A DNA stretch of 64,000 bases from Coriaria nepalensis. Lineage: Eukaryota > Streptophyta > Magnoliopsida > Cucurbitales > Coriariaceae. A program made the translations under genes and the position numbers. This document shows, one piece after another, positions 61,620-64,000 of the stretch (position 1 is its first letter; every line of letters begins with the position of its first letter). The DNA lies in assembly GCA_027186245.1 (NCBI GenBank), contig CP114490.1, positions 9,246,501 through 9,310,500 of the forward strand. Reading direction: 5' to 3'. A model generated the notes under the pieces. It searched no databases, was not told where the DNA came from, and was given only the letters and a program-made list of their open reading frames with translations.

Positions 61620-62790
61620 CTAAACTCTGGATGAGCTGAGCTTTCTGTCAAACAAGCACTGAAGCAAGTAGATTTGAAGAAGAAATTATTCAAACACCGC
61701 CTTGTGTACTGCTCTTCGGCTCAAATCATCATTGCTGCATTCAAGAAAAGAAAATAATAGAAAAAACAGAGATTAACGATCCATCTCTACGATTCTCCGA
61801 GAAACTTAATTAACTTTAAAAGACTAAAAAATACCCAAGCAAATGGGATACAAAGGGTTTCATATCTAGAGAAATTCTAACAGGGATTCAACCTAAGAAC
61901 AATAACCTCTAATCAATGCAAGTTTGACACATACTGTCTACTAGGCTCTTTCTTCCTCTTACTGCATGACAAATTTTCATCGGTTACTGTAAAGTAGTTG
62001 GCCTTAGTTTGGATCCATGTAAGAGCTCCCACATTTGGATGGCGCCTCAAATTCCACATTACACCACAACTCTATAACTAAAGCACGGTTATTGAGGTTA
62101 CAGTTCCAGTTGCTAATCCACATGGACCCTATAACCGATTCTCATTGCTCGTAGCATCATTGTTCTAAATAAGGAAAACTAGATATAGCAAGTAAAGGGT
62201 GCATGGAAATCATCAATTCCACAAGTCACTAAAATTATCGGCAAAAAAGCACTCTAGTAGACAAACAGTCGGTTTATCTAGTCGGCCCTATATCTGATTA
62301 GTGGAGCTTATAGTTCCTTGAAGAATACCTATGGCCTGCCGGTCAGTCTGAGCCTCTAACCAATGCTGTTCAAATTGAATGTTGTAAAGCGCTTCCTCCA
62401 ATTTAGCTATCTGCTCAAACAAGGGGTTGAGATGCTCCGAGAACACATTCAACGAAGTTACAAAGTAATTATTATTATAATTTATCTTTTTATTTTTATT
62501 TTTCACTTGAGAGGAAATTCAAAAGGAATAGAGATTTATTTAGGGGGGGAATAGAAAAAGAAGAAAACGCTGATAAAAACCTTCTCACCATCTTTTGCAT
62601 GGTGCTCAATGTGACCAACACGTATATCAAAGTCAACTTTTTCATGATAAGGAGACTTGTTCGTGAAACAGAAGCGATAGAGTCCTTTGTGGTAGGCCAT
62701 AAACTCAGACTTGTCGATTGTCTTGTCACGAAAATCATGGACTTGTCCACCAAGAGGGTCTTTTATCTGATATTTCAACATAGGCTCTTT
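61620..62790 (-). pseudogene. p24 beta-2-like (emp24/GOLD) cargo receptor, damaged copy
   Basis: p24 proteins cycle between ER and Golgi in COPI/COPII vesicles. Three exon relics are on the minus strand. About 62790-62589 is the GOLD domain (DPLGGQVHDFRDK, YRFCFTNKSPYHEKVDFD). 62436-62329 is the coiled coil (EQIAKLEEALYNIQFEQHW, LEAQTDRQAI). 61734-61620 is the C-terminus (LSRRAVHKAVFE and YLLQCLFDRKLSSSRV). Damage: the exon starting at 62436 is preceded by TCTCGG where an AG acceptor is needed; the last exon is one base out of frame; a TAA at 61686-61688 replaces the start of the transmembrane segment, of which about 7 codons are missing. Retained intron positions show it is not a processed copy. 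5' exons are not found before the window end and may lie beyond 64000. Confidence 0.8.
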
Positions 62791-64000
62791 AGTTCTTTAA
62801 TTCTGGACAATCCAAATAAAGATTACTTCAGACATATAATTAATTCAGTCATCATAGTTTTACCCGATAAGGAAATTAGTTCAACATGATAACTATATGA
62901 TATGCACAACCTTCGTGCATTGAGTTGCACCTTTACGAAAGCTACAAACTTTTTTTGAACTATATAAAAGGTTTCATTTTTCTGAACTACATAAAAGGTT
63001 AAAGTAGAAAGTTCTTTTCTTCCACGAAATTAAGAGCTTCAAGTTGAAGACATATTAAACTCACATTTGCACCACCCTATTCCAAGTTTTTTAAAAAGAG
63101 ATCTTGCTTTTATCCGATCTAAAACTTTCAAGCTTGAGGAACTTTCTGACTTCATTCTAATTTTCTCATCCCACATGATAGTCTCAAACTCTGCTACACT
63201 TCGTTTCACCTAGAGCAGGCATATGGGGATTTTGATGTATTTTCCAAGTCTAATGTTCCCTCTCTCAAACAGAAACCTTTTGAAGTCATGTTATTTTCAC
63301 GTCTTAACAAAAGGGAGGCTAGACCATGTTTCTCAACTTCCATTATAGTGTTAAGCCAAAACTAGTGTATGGTGGAAGTTTACAGAGAATCTTGGGTGAA
63401 CGAAGCTTAAAAAGTTATCTTACACTCCACCCAATAATTTTCTTCACCTCATACTTCCTCTGCTGAGATGGAAAATAAAGTGTAAAAATAAAAAAAAAAT
63501 TAAATTTAAAAATAAAAAAAAATATTCTACAATAATTATTTTGATTGGCTATAGTGGGAGACAACTTTGTTCCAAGCTTGGCTCACCTCAAGTGACAAGA
63601 ATTTCTCAGTTGTCCAATCTATTTGCCCACAATGACCTAAGGACGAGTTGAGGATGCATTTGGATGAGCAATTCTAATTCTAATTTGTAGGACGAGCAAT
63701 ATAACAAGCAAATACGAATACGAGTGTTGAATTCATAGCGATTTGTAAAGCTTATTAATTTTATCTCAATATGAATATCTTTTAAGAAAAACAAAAATGA
63801 AAGTATAACTAAGATTATCCTAAAATTATGCAAATTATAATTAAGAAAAGAAAAAGATAATTAATTAAGGATGATTTAGGTCAACGGGATATTAGGCATT
63901 TGACTTCACCATAACAATTCAACTTTATGCCAATAGTTAGCTTAGTTAAGAAAATACAATTCAAATTCTAAGGTTCGTTTTATCGAATTTATAATAATTC
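62791..64000. other. Right end of the window
   Basis: AT-rich sequence with no recognised gene. It may be a long intron or the upstream flank of the p24-like copy. Confidence 0.4.

Noticed and set aside
1..64000. tRNA or rRNA genes
   Set aside because: I saw no cloverleaf-compatible A/B box pairs or rRNA motifs by eye. A covariance-model scan would be needed to exclude small RNAs.
1..64000. Co-regulated gene cluster or novel defence system
   Set aside because: The five host loci belong to unrelated housekeeping or immunity families with large repeat-filled gaps, and nothing links them functionally.

Overview
This window is nuclear DNA of a eudicot plant. It is AT-rich, its genes have GT-AG introns, and plant-specific gene families (NOI/RIN4-like, plant ATR) sit among decayed Ty1/copia and Ty3/gypsy retrotransposons. 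The species cannot be fixed from the sequence alone.

Layout. (1) 94-22403, minus strand: a complete-looking ATR checkpoint kinase gene. I reconstruct 15 coding exons that join in phase to 2,720 codons plus stop, running from the N-terminal helical repeats through UME, FAT and PI3K-like kinase to the FATC tail. Its 9.9-kb intron 8 (9205-19086) holds a three-layer retrotransposon composite: a copia element with two dissimilar LTRs, a gypsy gag-protease-RT segment replacing its middle, and a younger complete-length copia (11955-16933, 209-bp LTRs, 5-bp target duplication) inserted in the gypsy part. (2) 22434-35588: intergenic, with a 5'-truncated copia and its long 3' LTR (24628-30194), a reverse-strand copia gag relic (about 32930-33720) and two tandem-repeat arrays, one carrying a hairpin in every unit. 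(3) 35589-37108, plus: a four-exon plastid/mitochondrial DNL-type zinc-finger protein, ending at a stop about 20 codons before an in-frame second stop. (4) 37700-45400: gypsy relics with a duplicated gag, LTR-like sequence and short duplications. (5) 45599-47816, minus: a complete five-exon TRAPPC2L-like vesicle-tethering subunit. (6) 48598-51715, minus: a 5'-truncated copia. (7) 52800-57160: two Tat-like gypsy pieces arranged head to head. (8) 58694-60979, plus: a three-exon NOI/RIN4-like membrane-anchored protein of 75 aa. (9) 61620-62790, minus: a damaged p24-beta (emp24/GOLD) cargo receptor gene, tail to tail with the NOI gene.

The host genes act in unrelated processes (DNA-damage signalling, organellar Hsp70 maintenance, Golgi tethering, immunity-related membrane proteins), so this is not a functional cluster. 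I found no convincing new biological system. The most interesting signals are the copia/gypsy chimera inside ATR, a possible frame-breaking cryptic exon in the same intron, the nonsense codon in the DNL gene, the inactivated p24 copy and the hairpin-bearing minisatellite.
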